Assembly: GCF_016545825.1 (NCBI RefSeq)
Contig: NC_052614.1
Location: 25,686,559 to 25,750,558 of the forward strand
Source: Eucalyptus grandis
Lineage: Eukaryota; Streptophyta; Magnoliopsida; Myrtales; Myrtaceae
Direction of reading: 5' to 3'
DNA length: 64,000 nucleotides
Numbering within the stretch: the first letter of the stretch is position 1; the number at the start of each line of letters is the position of its first letter. Both the position numbers and the translations under genes were made by a program. Below the pieces are notes generated by a model that was given only the letters and a program-made list of their open reading frames with translations, was not told the DNA's origin and did no database searches. Of this stretch, positions 1 through 11,545 are shown piece after piece.

Positions 1-660
1 CCTAAATTCGTCAGGTTCTTTCAGGCTAATCATCAGGTGTGAATTTGATATGCTGCAGGGCTGCAAGAGTGTGTTCATAGTTTCATAGTCATTTCAAGTT
101 CTTGATTGACTGCTTGTGTTGAGTTTGATCCTAACAAGATTCGCACCATTCTTCCTGTCACTATGTGATTTGCACTTCTGCTCTTTGTCATTCCAATGGT
201 GGGACTTTTTAGCTATGCCAATGAGGAATTGTTCTACTGATACTCTATTTCGACTTTCCAGCATGCAAGTTTTTGTCTTCTGCCACGTTCTAATTTTTCT
301 AATAATCTTGGTTTTCATGATACTAGAACAGTAAATAGAGCCGAACCATCTGTTTATTCCAAAGAAACTTATGATCTATTACAAGTTTGAGCAATGTTAT
401 CTATACGAATCATGCTGGAATTATGAGAAGAAGCATTTTCACAAGTTTATTCACTTTATGACGGGTAGCAATATGTCACGATCTATCAATAGTCCACCTA
501 CATCTAGTAGAAATAATGATTTCATGTGTAATGAACTCATGAATAGGACTAGCAGTGTTACACAAAGATATGAAGCGTCACTTCCAGGTGGTGGTGGAGA
601 TGGAGTGGTCCCAGTGGTTGGGGCTGGCAGCTACCAGACGCACGAAGTTTTGGCATTAGT
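1..660 (+). repeat. Tandem unit I (5' part) of an LRR-gene-derived repeat
   Basis: The sequence here recurs at 2690-2960 and 4246-4860. The shared landmarks are the TTCTTTCA-GCTAATCATCAG block, the stretch around GTTGAGTTTGATCC, and a segment (371-640) whose translation is nearly the same as that at 4584-4850, including a glycine-rich PGGGGDGVVPVVGAGSY end. The unit is cut by the window edge. I do not recognise a protein family in the 371-640 segment. It may be intron or 3' flank of a TIR-NBS-LRR gene, because LRR relics lie directly downstream. Confidence 0.6.
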
Positions 661-699
661 TAAGACAAAACATTGATTAGGCGTTCCCAGGTTCTCCAG

Positions 700-1930
700 A
701 GGCAAAGGGTCAGTGGATCCTTCAACTTTGAAGATTCTGCAGGAAACAAATTGCTGTGAGTCGCAAGAATCTAGTCGAGATTTGCAGGACCTTTCGAGTT
801 CGAAACATCTGGGGCTATCATGTGTTGCCAATCGCAAGAGTCTGGTAAATTTGAATATCTCTGGTTCCATGTCCATTCAATCAATTGTCCTTTCAAGTTT
901 AAAAAGAATCGAAGAGAATCAGATGCTGCCAATTGTGTGAATATAGTTGGAGTTTGAGGCTTTGACCCATTTAGAATATCTGGAAACATTCTATCTCTCT
1001 CTGGATGCACGTCCATTGAAATATTCCATGCTGCAAATTGCCGAAATCTAGTTGAAATTCATGGTCTTTACAGGTTGTATTTATTGGCAAGATCGAATCT
1101 CTCTGGGTGCACTTCTTTAAAAGATTTCTAGACTTCTCCAGTTTAAAGACTTCGAATTGCACACTGCAAACTGCAAGAATCTAGCTGAAGTTTGAGGCCT
1201 TGATTGATTAATTAGAATCTTTGAAAAGGTTTTATGTCTTTAAATGCATGTCCAATTAAAAGATGACCAGACATTTCAATCCATTGAAAGATAAATAGAC
1301 CTTTCAAGTTCAAAATGTCTAAAGCATTCTATGCTGCAGATTGCGGGAATCTAGTTGAAATTCATGGCCTTGAGAGGTCGATTATTTGTAAGATTGGATA
1401 TCTCTAATTGCACGTCCATTGAAAGATAACCTTCTAGTTTGAAGAATTTGGGAGATTTCATGTTGCAAACTGTAAGAGTCTGGTTGAAATGTGGCCTTGA
1501 CGGACTGTATTTTTTTTTTTTTTGGTAATATTAGATATTTGTGGTTGCACTTACCTTGGAAGATTATTGGATCTATCATGCTTGAAAACCCTGATAATAC
1601 TGAACATCAACCACTGTGAAGAGCAAGATGATATTCAAAGCCTAGAGGTATTCTCATCCTGCAAAAGTTTGTGTATTCAAGGATGCAAGTTGTTAGAGTT
1701 CCTAGATGCTTGGAAATTTGAAGATTTAAGGAACTTGATAGTGACAGCTTGTTGGGAACCATCTGACATCTCAGGGCTCAAAGGATTGAGATACCTATAA
1801 AGTATATAGATTTCATGATGCTAGTCAATTGTCGCACGAGACTGCGACAAACTAATTGAGCCCGGAGGGCTTGGAGACTAGGAGCTCCAGAAGCTTTAGA
1901 CATTTTTAGATGCAAGCCAATATGTGAATT
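700..1930 (+). pseudogene. Decayed leucine-rich repeats of a TIR-NBS-LRR-type resistance gene (copy 1)
   Basis: Successive stretches of about 23-25 residues match the plant TNL leucine-rich repeat pattern, with phrases such as CKSLVEM, LVNLNISG and LDICGCTYLGRL followed by DLSCLKTLIILNI. The best open piece is 1522-1800 (92 codons), reading LRR-like to a GLKGLRYL end. Between 780 and 1520 the repeats are broken by stops and frameshifts. No TIR, P-loop or NB-ARC sequence is visible in the window. Such receptors are intracellular immune sensors; here only non-functional repeat DNA remains. A second, shorter copy lies at 3010-3475. Confidence 0.6.
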
Positions 1931-2562
1931 GTCTTGAGCTTTCCTCATATGGAATATGAGAGCAATTGTTATGTCAGGTATTCATGAGATCACATTCTAG
2001 TGATAGTTTGATATTTGAGATGACCCCTGTCCTCTAATAAGGCAAAATCTTAGATGACAAAATCATGAATGAAGCTGGCAGTCCTGGTGAACCATCTGTG
2101 AGTGATTATTTTTTGTACATTACTGAGTGATTTGTGTTTTTAGTTGGAATGAAATCTTTCTCTTGATCATGAAAGGAATGTAACTGTCAGCCCTTGTTGG
2201 AGGACTAGATCATAAGAGTGCCTTTTGAGAAAATAATTGGTCATTTATTATCCACTATAATCGCAGGTCATCTATAACTTGTTTTGTTTACATGGCGAGC
2301 TAAACTTTTATCTTCTGTTGATACTTATGATGGCAGGCACACTGGCTTATATGTGATATTAATACGGTTGAAATTACAGAATGTTGAAAGAACAAGCAGA
2401 TCTTTAAGAAAATCCCTTTGACCTAGTCATCTCAGTTTCTTAAGGTGGAGACTGAAATCCCACACTTAGGAATGACGTGAATTTGCTTGCTTTTCATGAT
2501 TGCTTGAATTGGTTTTTTTGTTCTACAATATTGTGACTTAATTTTCTTTTGTTTGTTCTCAT
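1931..2562. repeat. Non-coding part of tandem unit I
   Basis: This stretch has no credible gene. Its sequence (a CATGAGATCACATTC block, then an AATAAGGCAAAATCTTAGA block, then an ATCCCACACTTAGGAATGACGT block) is repeated in order at about 3540-4035. That shows it belongs to the tandem unit rather than to unique intergenic DNA. Confidence 0.55.
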
Positions 2563-4115
2563 ATGATTGCTCAAGGTAATTTGGTGATTGACATGTGGAT
2601 TATTAAGGAAGCTTCTGGAGGCAAAGTACAAAAACACATAGGTGAAGGAGAGTGGTCATGCTGCTGGACTTGTGGCACTCTGGATTCCCAAAACTCATCG
2701 GGTTCTTTCAAGCTAATCATCAGCGTGAATTTGATATGCTGCAAGGTTGCAAGAGTGAGTTCATAGTTTAATTGTCATTTTAAGTTATCAATCGGCTGTT
2801 TATGTGTTGAGTTTGATCCTACAAAGATTCACACCGTTTTTCCTGTCACCACGTGATTTACTCTTCTGCTAATTTGTCATTCCGATGGTGGGGTTTTTCG
2901 CTATGCCAATGAGGATTTGTTCTGCTGATGCTCTATTTTGACTTTCGAGTATGCAAGTTTTTGTCTCCTGCTGTGTTCTAATTTTTCTAATAATCGTGAT
3001 CTTCATGATATTGAGACTGCAAATAGAGCTGAACTTCAAAATCTTGAGGGTTTCGTGTTGAAACGTGGCCTTGACAGGCTGGATTTTTTTGGTAATATTG
3101 GATATTCATGGTTGCACTTCCCTTGGAAGATTGTTAGATCTATCGTGCGTGAAAACCTTGAAAAGGTTGAAACATCAACCACTATGAAAAGCTACATGAC
3201 ATCGAAAGCCTGGAGGTATTCTCATCCTGCAAAAGTTTGTGTATTCAAGGATGCAAGTCTTTAGCAAAATTCCCTGATGTGTTGAAATTTGAAGATTTAA
3301 GGAACTCGTTAGTGACAGCTTGTTGAGAGCTATCAGACATCCCAGGAATCACAGGATTGAGATACCTATAAAGTATAGAGATTTCATGATGCTCATCAAT
3401 TGTTGCACTAACTAATTGAGCCCTAAGGGCTTGGAGACTAGGAGCTCCACAAGCTTTAGACATTTTGAGATGCAAGTTACTAAAGCCAATATCTGAATTG
3501 TCTTGAGCTTTTCTATAGAACAGTAGTCATGTCTGGTTTTCATGAGATCACATTCCGGTGATAGTTCGATATTTGAGACAATCCCTGTCCCCTAATAAGG
3601 CAAAATCTTAGACTTGATAAAAACATGAATGAAGCTGGCAATCCTGGTGATTCACCCGTGAGTGATTATTTTTTATACATTACGGAGTGACTCATGTTAC
3701 TTAGATGGAATGAAATCTCTCTCTACCATGGTAGGAATGTAACTGGCAGCCCTTGTTGGAGGACTAGATCATAAGATTTCCCCCAGAGAAAATAATTTGT
3801 CATCTGCATCCACCATGATTGCTCAATCTCAACATGATATCGGGAACCAGACTTTTAGATTAATAATCTCCTTTTATGTTTTGTATCTGAAGGCTGTTCT
3901 ACTTGCTCGCAGGTCATCTATAACGTGTTAGTTTTGTTTAAAGAACAAGTAGCTCTTTCAGAAAATCCCTTTGACCATAGTCATCTCAGCTTCTTAAGGT
4001 GGACGATTGAAATCCCACACTTAGGAATGACGTCAATTTGCTTGCTTTTCCTAATTGCCTGAATTGGGTTTTTATTGTTCTGGGATAACTGTAATTTTCT
4101 CTTGTCTGTTCTCAT
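2563..4115 (+). repeat. Tandem unit II of the LRR-derived repeat
   Basis: This is a complete unit of about 1553 bp. It starts with the GATTGCTC..GACATGT..ATTATTAAGGAAGCTTCTGG block, which recurs at 4116. It holds the second LRR relic (3010-3475) and the same non-coding tail as unit I. Units II and III begin with the same order of blocks, so this is local tandem duplication. Confidence 0.6.
3010..3475 (+). pseudogene. Decayed LRR fragment (copy 2)
   Basis: This is a paralog of the LRR piece at 1480-1930. The same order of phrases is recognisable (GGATATTCATGGTTGCACTT, then a TGTGTATTCAAGGATGCAAG block, then GAAATTTGAAGATTTAAGGAACT). The reading frame is shifted and contains stops, for example just after the GGATGCAAGTCTT segment. 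It has no independent coding capacity. Confidence 0.5.
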
Positions 4116-4855
4116 ATGATTGCTCGAAGTAATATAATGATTGACATGTCAATTATTAAGGAAGCTTCTGGAGGCAGAGTACAAAATCACATAGGCAAGG
4201 AAGAGCGGTCATGCTGCTGGGCTTGCGGCCCTCGGGATCCCCACAATGCATTGGGTTCTTTCAAGCTAATCATCAGGTGTGAATTTGGTATGCTGCAGGG
4301 CTGCAGCAGTGAGTTCATAGTTTCATTGTCATTTTAAGTTCTCGATTGACTGTTTGTGTTGAGTTTCATCCTCACAAGATTCACAATTTTCCCTGTCATT
4401 GATTTACTTTCTGCTCATTTGTCATTCCATTTTTTAGCTTCCTACTGAGGATTTGTTCTACTGATGCTCTATTTTGACTTTCCAGTATGCAAGTTTTTGT
4501 CTCCTGCCACATTCTAATTTTTCTAATAGAGCCAAACATCCGAATATGGGAGCGGAACCATATATTTATTCCAAAGAAACTCTATGATCTATTACAAGTT
4601 TGAGCAATGTTATCTATATGAATCATGCTGGAATAATGAGAAGAAGCATTTTCACAAGTTTATTCACTTTATGACGAGTAGCAACATCTCACGATCTATC
4701 AATAGTCCATCTATATCTAGTAGAAATAATGATTTCATGTATAATGAACTCATGAACAGGACTAGCAGTGTTACACGGAGATATGAAGTGTCACTTCCAG
4801 GTGGTGGCGGAGATGGAGTGGTCCCAGTGGTTGGGGCTGGTAGCTACAGGGATCC
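4116..4855 (+). repeat. Tandem unit III (truncated) of the LRR-derived repeat
   Basis: It repeats the start of unit II and then the 371-640 segment of unit I (4584-4850). It has no LRR part. The homology stops abruptly at about 4855, where the sequence changes into a minus-strand phytocyanin-like exon, so the array was cut by a rearrangement there. Confidence 0.55.
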
Positions 4856-5093
4856 AGCTAGACTGGAGTTGGGGGCAGTGTAATTTTCACTGACAGTGAC
4901 AGCTAATTTTTGGCCTTGAGAGCAACAATCGCTGTTAGCAAAGGTGTAGACAGAGTAAGACTCGCAGGCACTGTCAAGGGAAATGTTGGCTGGTCCGTTG
5001 GTCAGTGTATGAACATAGAAGCACTGTGGCAGTTATTATTATCACCATTTGACATGTTGATGACGTCATGCAACCCTGCTTTGAAGTAGAACA
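4853..5093 (-). pseudogene. Phytocyanin-like exon 2 remnant
   Basis: Read on the minus strand, an exon starts after a TTTTTGCAG acceptor at about 5094. It gives a phytocyanin-like C-terminal half: a DVINMSNGDNNNC segment, then a TLTNGPANISLDSA segment, then SDCCSQGQKLAVTVS. The order D-V..C, then the glycine-proline turn, then GQKLAVTV, is typical of plant blue-copper-like or early nodulin-like proteins. A frameshift separates the SASMF part from the TLTNGP part, and no first exon with a signal peptide is visible. The 3' end is fused to the LRR-derived repeat. I judge it a pseudogene fragment; the family call rests on pattern recognition only. Confidence 0.5.
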
Positions 5094-5680
5094 CTGCAAA
5101 AATAATGGAAGATCATTGGCATTAAAAGAGCGAAGGTCAAGATTGATTTTTCGGCCCCTAAAGCTCAAGATTGATTGCACATAAGTACATGCATGCAATT
5201 GTGTGCAATTTAAACCAGGAGATTTTACTAACAGAGCTTCTGTAAGCTGGAAATTATGAGAACCATTTTTCACTTATCTTGATTTCTTTTAGCTTTCCAG
5301 CATTTATGCTCCAAAAAGAATGGGACATTGAGTTCTCTTCAGGAAGTTATACATAGATTTGTGTCTCTCCCTTGTGAGAGCTTCTCTCTCTTTGTCAAGA
5401 GCTTTCCCTACATCACAATGATGTTTTCTTTCACCTATGTTCCTTCATGATCGTCACCCCCCATTCTTCTCGATAATCCATAATCCTCATTTTCGCTCTC
5501 TATCATCATTAATTATTTCCATCTGCTTTCTATTTTAGTAATTTGCTTTGGCATTGGTTCGTCACATTAGTTTTCACTTTTCCTATCACTACACGTTGCC
5601 CCTATCAACTGTTTGACAACCTTCCTTAGTTGATTCTAGGCTAATCTATTTCTTTTCTCTCATTACAGGATGCCCGCAGG
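5094..5680. other. Intergenic, no gene seen
   Basis: AT-rich and pyrimidine-rich DNA without a credible open frame. The first part may be intron of the broken phytocyanin on the minus strand. No promoter or repeat structure is evident. Confidence 0.4.
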
Positions 5681-5689
5681 GGTTCCTTA

Positions 5690-6250
5690 ACATCGCAAGC
5701 ATAACTGTCAGACAGTCTACTGGGGCATCATTACGTTTTGGAGCAAGTTGATGATGAGGAAGCTGAGATGGTTTTGATTGGAAGGATTTTGTCGAAGAAG
5801 TGCTTGAGTCAAGCTGCGTAACTGATGTCTCAAGGAAAGCCTGGGCTGGTCTTGGGTGGGATAACTATAAAATGAGAAGATGTATTTGTTTACGTTCCAT
5901 GGATTGGCACCAAGCAGAGAGTCCTCACTTCTGGCCCTTGGTCAATCATGGGAAATTGCATAGACTTGCAGAGATGGGATGCTTAGAGGAGACAGGAGGA
6001 CCTCTGTTTTCGTGAACTGGAGGTGTGGCTGCAAATACATAGATTGGCCTTCAACCAAATGACAGAACAATGCGAAACCTATTGCTTGTTTGGCACACAA
6101 ACTGGTGAAAGTTGAGTCAATTCACACCAAATCTCGGGGTCGCCTTCGTGCTAAAGTCGCATTCATGTTCAAAAACCCCTCGTACCTGCAACGTGGAGTG
6201 TTAGGGATAGTCGTGGCATTGGGTAGAGATTCGATACGGGTTAACATCAA
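5690..6250 (+). pseudogene. Retroelement gag-like (DUF4283-type) relic
   Basis: A forward reading gives a DDEEAEMVLIGRILSKKCLS segment. After a frameshift it continues with a MDWHQAESPHFWPL segment and an IHTKSRGRLRAKVAFMF segment. This layout resembles the DUF4283 region of plant LINE and other non-LTR gag-like proteins: an acidic start, the GR/K-ILSKK block, then a W-rich block and a V-rich strand. There are at least two frameshifts and stops, and neither the zinc knuckle nor a reverse transcriptase is visible. It is a decayed fragment; the family assignment is tentative. Confidence 0.4.
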
Positions 6251-6419
6251 ACTTTAGTTGTTCTTGGAATCATTGGCCACACTGGGAAGCTATGTGACAA
6301 TGAAGTTCTTATGTCTGCAGCTGTGGTTAGACAACCTAGATATGATCCTTGTAATCTCATGGGCTTTAAGTTCGCTACACTTGACAAGAAGCATTAATTT
6401 CATGAAAAACATATGTGAA

Positions 6420-7060
6420 TTGCACCAGCATATCTCCTTTTTTTTTTTAATAGGAGAGGTCAAGGTTTCAAATGTTGGATTTCAAGATGAGGTCAGGATA
6501 ATGTGATTCTCTGTGTAAACGACCGAGCTGTTTAACGATGTCTAAGAGCAAAAAAAAAAAATTTTAAAAAAAATTTTAAAATTTTAAAAAATGAATTGTA
6601 GTTATCTAGTTCATAAATTGGGGGTAGGTTAGCAGAAACGTTAGAAGATCGTAAATTTGGGTATCCATTGATTTATGTGGATTGTATAACAATGTGTATG
6701 GAATATGTGCCAATAAGTCAATGATGAAAAATACAAAAAAGACCTACATAATAACAGAGAAATCATCAAACAGTTCATCATAAATGTTTGGTATATCAGG
6801 CCAAAATGGCGGTTCAAATGAAATAATGTTTTTATATGTCCAAGTTGCATTAGAAAATTCAATGTTCATCTTTTTTACGCACGGTTCTTTCTCGGATTCG
6901 TTCGCCAATGAACATCAGCTGACTTGGAGTTGGCCGGCTAAAACAAATTTTCAATTCTTTGTCATAGGTCATCTTGAAGAAAAGCTGAGGAAATTTCTAG
7001 TGATTATTGTAAAGTATAGCCTTTTTCTTCTGAATTCACTTGGGACAAGCTCAAATGGTT
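6420..7060. repeat. Dispersed repeat, copy 1 (second copy 26440-27060)
   Basis: The order of blocks CATATCTCC, AATAGGAGAGGTCAAGGTT, GTGGATTGTATAA, AAGTCAATGATG, AACAGAGAAATCAT and GAAAAGCTGAGGAAATTTCT is repeated at 26440-27060 with many substitutions. No protein is recognised. An open stretch at 6784-7236 has no recognisable domains and is probably chance. Confidence 0.6.
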
Positions 7061-7930
7061 GTCTTTTAAAGTTGCACCTAGACTTACCCCAAGACCATTT
7101 CATCCTCTTCAGATCTTGGTTTGTAAAGAAACAGAACTTCATATGCGACATGAGCCACACTAGAGGTGATCACTCAATGTGTAAGAGTTCAGGACAGACA
7201 GAATTTGGCGTGATAAAGTTGTTTTTCGTTACATAGAAGGAGAGGGATATGAACAGAACTTTTCAACTGCACCGGCTTAATGAACAATACTTCAGAATGA
7301 ATTAAATACAGAGCCGTGACAATGAAGTGGCTAAATCATCACAAGAATTGGCGACAATCTTTGAGGTTGTAATACGCAATAGAATTTCAGGCAAATGATC
7401 CTATCTATGACCATCCCCAGTAGCAATCCAAACCCAGTAACCTTGCAGTTTACAAACTATATGTTACTCTCACAGTAAATCTACACTACATTGGAGAGCC
7501 AAGGAAAGCTATAAATGTCATCAGCATGGATAATGGAGAGGAACTACATATAGATCATTATACCAATTGTACACAATACCTAACTAAGCCTATGTATCAC
7601 AAAACGCAAAGTGGATAAGCAGTAGAGACAATGAAACCATATGATATTACTTCTAGTTCTAAATGTGTAATCTCCTAGCTCAATACCCCCTCAATAATCA
7701 CAACCACATCTATGGTTAATTGACTGTCTTCAGAATTCCTGTCGCAAGGCGAGACCTGTCCTCTTCGCTAACATAATTTCTTTTTCCTAGAATCAAAGCC
7801 ATCTTCCAAATGTTCCTGTTTGATGAAGCTTTGCATGAGGCCACTGGCCAATGTTCCTTGTATTAACTCTTTTAAGTACCCATTCTAGTGAAGCACCGAA
7901 TATTGTCTGTCAGAATTTGATCGTTGCTCT
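7061..7930. other. Intergenic, no gene seen
   Basis: AT-rich sequence without a recognised coding region. It lies 3' (on the minus strand) of the homeodomain relic and may include remains of that gene, but nothing specific can be supported. Confidence 0.35.
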
Positions 7931-7949
7931 TGCTCAAATCCACATCAAG

Positions 7950-8200
7950 GGATCAATAGCTGCTGCTTTCACCTGCAGAAGTTCTTCCAACTTAGCATGC
8001 AAAGAAATGGAATATGAAGGAAGTTTTGTATTAATGAGGTGATGTCTATTTTGAGGGACCTTTTGCTTTTGCTTTTTGAGATGATGAAGGGCTGCTGTGC
8101 CAGTTTCTTTTCCTCTGATGAACCAATTATTTATCTGCTTTAATTGCAAACCGGTTTCCTGCACCAGCTTCGCTTTGTCTTCCTCCAGTCAAGTCCCAAA
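7950..8200 (-). pseudogene. Broken KNOX-type homeodomain exon
   Basis: On the minus strand from about 8190 the reading is [20 protein letters not shown] then WFI, the end of helix 2 and recognition helix 3 of a KNOTTED-like TALE homeodomain. The family then continues NQRKRNWHS; here the DNA lacks 4 bases after WFI. In the main frame the reading therefore becomes [12 protein letters not shown], while the expected [13 protein letters not shown] is found in the next frame and soon ends at a TAG. No KNOX1, KNOX2 or ELK region is visible nearby. This is a pseudogene fragment of a transcription factor, most like the class II group in its helix-3 flank. Confidence 0.7.
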
Positions 8201-9480
8201 ACAGAATTAGATTCTTTCAAAGAGCTAGGTTTAACATTTACATAGAAGCAGGTAACCTAATAGTCGCTTGCAACAATCTTTCACGGTTTCTAAATTTGAC
8301 TGTAGATACGGTACTTCCAATTTTTTCGATCTCTTTTCGCGTCTTTCTTTTTTCATATCCACATTTTAGAGAACTGCTTTTCTCTATCACAGAGAGCTGA
8401 AAACACTGTGCCTATTGGCGAGGAAGAGAACTGGACCAGAGCCGGACCCAAATTGCTCCTCCGATGAAGAATCGGAAGGTCAGAACTCCGAATGCTCATG
8501 GGTTCACTTCCATTAATCATTAATTTGACAGCAGTCCTGAGGATTTTGTTTGAATTCGTTGGTTCGAAACGGTCTTGCAGGAGAGAAGGTTGAGAAAAAA
8601 GTAGACGGAGAAGAAGGATTCGGCGGTGAAGAAACCTGCACCATCTTCCCTATCTGCTGCAGCAGCAGCATTGACGGGAAACCAGAGTCTATCTTCAAAA
8701 AAAGTGAAAAACATCAAAAGAAATACACCAAAATAAAAGAAAAAAATTCAAAAAATATCAAAGCATTATTAAAAATATCTTTGTCAGCGTCGATGGTGTC
8801 ATGTAAGATGGCGGTGTCAACATAATTTTTTTCCAACAAAAATTAGTGGAATGGACTCAATTAATATTAATGTAGAAAGATTTAAGATTAAATCGATTTA
8901 ATTAAAAGATTTAGAACTAAATTATTTCAACTAAATTGTCAGACAATTTAGATCGATTTTAATCTAGAGTTAGTGCGAGTGTGCAAACATTAAAGATAAC
9001 AACCGATAGATAAAGAAATTGTAGGAAATTAAATACCATAGAAAGCAATTATTTTTTAGCTTTCTTTTTATTTTGAAATTAAAACTAGGCTATATAACAT
9101 GCAATTTCATTTAACTACATGACCTAGTTCTAATGAGGTACAATTTCTAATTAAGTGAACCTAACATGACACACATTTGACATAGCAATATAACATGGCC
9201 TAAACTACATGACATGCATATGATATTTTGGTATTTTCATTAAAATTTGAAGTAGAAAAATGTCCTAATTAAACTATCTAAAATAAATTATTATCCAGTC
9301 TATAGATTAGTAATTAGTTTAACCTAAACGCTGTCCTATCTTAGAAGACCATTTTAAATATGCAATATTATCTAAATAAATCCTATTTATTAAAGAAAAT
9401 TCATATCTAGAATATATTCTGATTATAATTAATTTCTGTCAATGAAATCCTTTTGAATAATGCTTAAATTCTCGAATATC
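8201..9480. other. Intergenic, AT-rich, no gene seen
   Basis: AT-rich sequence, with a short purine-rich stretch at 8550-8700 that is open in two frames but has no recognisable domain. From 8820 to 9480 the sequence is strongly AT-rich and contains no coding signal. Confidence 0.4.
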
Positions 9481-10470
9481 ACAATTAGATAACGAAATCA
9501 ATCTGAAATTTATAATTAAATATTCAAATCGGATCGGATTAGATCGTTACCAAGTTTGAAGTGAGCAATCCAAATTCAAACTTGTTCGAAGGCGGCTTGT
9601 GGGTGAGTCTCGCAGCAAGGCTACTCCTGGTGGTGCTTGACGGCAAAGGATGGCTGCGGCGGTAGTTCGGCGGGCGATTCGTGATCCGGCTCGGCTCAGT
9701 TAGGTGGTGAATCTCGGGAAAACGTGAGGAACGAGCACCCAAGGAGCGAATTTCCAAAATCTCCCCTTTTCTTTGTATTCTCTCCGCATCGTGTATTCAG
9801 GAAAGTGGGGGCGTTGATATTGTTTGCAAATGATGGAATAAATCTTTCTCCGTTTCAATTTTTCTTTTCTCCACTTTGACCAGCGCTTTTCTTTTCTTCC
9901 ACTCCGTTCAAGATCACCTCTTTCTTTTTGTCTTGGCTCAGCTGCGGTGGACTTGGAACTAGTGCAGGAGATGCTGGGCGTCACTGGATGGTCAGCGGCG
10001 CTGGATACCCGCAGGAAAAGAAAATTCATGGGCCTGAAGCGTGGCTAGCACTGATGCTGTTGGGTGGGTGGTGTTGGGGGTGCAACGGACGGCGGTACCA
10101 GGTGGACGGCAAACTGGAATACAGCGCCGTTGTGGAGCGAGAAGCAGCAACTACTCGCGGGGTGATCCATTGTTGAAGGCTCGTAGCAAGGACCATCAGT
10201 AAGAGGCTCACGGCTCGTCAGCGGTGTAGTGAGAAGGGGCCGTGGATCTGCTGGCAATCAGCACGGGCAAGTAGCACCAGGACAGATGAAGTATATCACG
10301 ATGGTCGTGCAGGTGCTCAGTCAAGCCAAGACTCGTCACGGCAAAGCGGCATTGGGCCAATGAGGGAGCAACGAGTCTAGACGTCGCGTCAAAGGAAGCA
10401 GCAACGTCGGGACAGAAGCTTCGGCGTCGCAGCTGCAGCTAGATCGTCGTGGGACAGAGCAGCGAAGAAG
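9480..10470. repeat. Dispersed repeat, copy 1 (second copy 22625-23500)
   Basis: A block of about 0.9-1.0 kb beginning CACAATTAGATA-CGAAATCAATCTG is repeated in the same orientation at 22625-23500. Conserved landmarks include GGAACGAGCACCC-AGGAGCG, TCGTGTATTC, GATATTGTTTGCAAAT-ATGGAATAA, and the GC-rich part around GGAGATGCTGGGCGTCACTG. The GC-rich half is open on the minus strand, but the two copies do not keep a common frame. It is probably transposon-derived; no ends could be fixed. Confidence 0.6.
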
Positions 10471-10489
10471 CCTAGTCCCCACGTGCATG

Positions 10490-11460
10490 AGATAAGCGGA
10501 GATCAGTGCAAGGGCATGAAGGGAATAAAGTGATTCATACTTGCTAACTTCAATTATCGGAGTAACTCAGGTTGAACCCCCAATCGAACAATTTATCTAT
10601 GTATTCAGATCGATTTATGTAACATGCTTTCTCAAGCTGAGGATCACTTTTGCCCATGTTGAAGTGTTGACTTAGATAGTAAGGTGGTTTGCTTCTCTCC
10701 TATATTCTTGCGCTCAAGTTTTGTTGAAAGAATATAGTATAATCATTAAATCAAATACGTCAACACAATTTGAAACTAGCATTTAGCTAGATATAAAAAA
10801 TAATAAATAAATAAAAAGTGAAAAACGATTGCGATGTGGAAGGTGAAAGAGGGATTCGAATATTCAGATATTGTATTTTGATATCACGTGAAAAAAATAA
10901 AAAAAAAAAACGACCGTTCTAATCCTCTTTCTTTTATAGGATTGCTTTAAAAATATACACATCTAGCCTAATCAATGATATTGAAATTTTCATGTAACTC
11001 ATTAAAAATACGACTTGAAATTAAAATATCATGATATGATCATGGAATACCGCTATGTCTCCTTTGATTTTCTTCGTAGAACTTAATAATGTCCATCACA
11101 TTCCAAGGTTTATCAATTCTGCAATTTCATATAATTATCTTTTTCCCATTGTAGCTGCTTTAGAGGTCACGAGTCTCGACTTTCAAGTCAAGATTCTGTT
11201 CTCAGCCTTTACCCATAAAATGTTAATCTAATTCTACTTTTGTAAAACCAAAAAGAAGATCCCTCGACTTTTGCTTAATTACCAAACTGCCCAACGAGAA
11301 AGTTAAGAAAGGTAAAATAGAAACCCCATGCCGGATTGACACAAAAAAAACCGCTTTCCACTCCTCTGCTTAGCTGCTCGCCGCCGCCCCTCGGCCGCGT
11401 CCTTCTCCGTCCAACCTATTAAAACCAGCCACCTCAGCCTCTTCTCCACCTTCTTCCTCA
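10490..11460. repeat. 5' flank of small-gene tandem unit 1
   Basis: It contains GGAGATCAGTGCAAGGG-ATG (10500), a TGATATCACGTGAAAAA block (10880) and a TCGACTTTTGCTTAATTACC block (11265). The same three landmarks in the same order precede copy 2 (13208, 13741, 14214). The last one also precedes copy 3 (17878). This shows that upstream DNA was duplicated together with the gene. A G-box-type CACGTG is present at about 10885. Confidence 0.55.
11415..11428 (+). promoter_or_regulatory. Putative TATA region of small gene copy 1
   Basis: CCTATTAAAACCAGCCACCTCA lies about 125 bp upstream of the ATG. The equivalent positions before copies 2 and 3 read CTATAAATAAACC (14432) and CTATAAAACTCGCCACCTCA (18010). 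The aligned position in all three copies supports a core promoter. Confidence 0.5.
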
Positions 11461-11545
11461 TCACCATGCACTCTCTTCACAGTCTCGCACTGACCAGACC
11501 AGACTCTGACTCCATCGCGCGCTCTCCCTCTCTTTCACACCCAAA

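Noticed and set aside
6784..7236. A 150-codon frame
   Set aside because: It lies partly in the dispersed repeat, whose second copy does not keep the frame; no domain.
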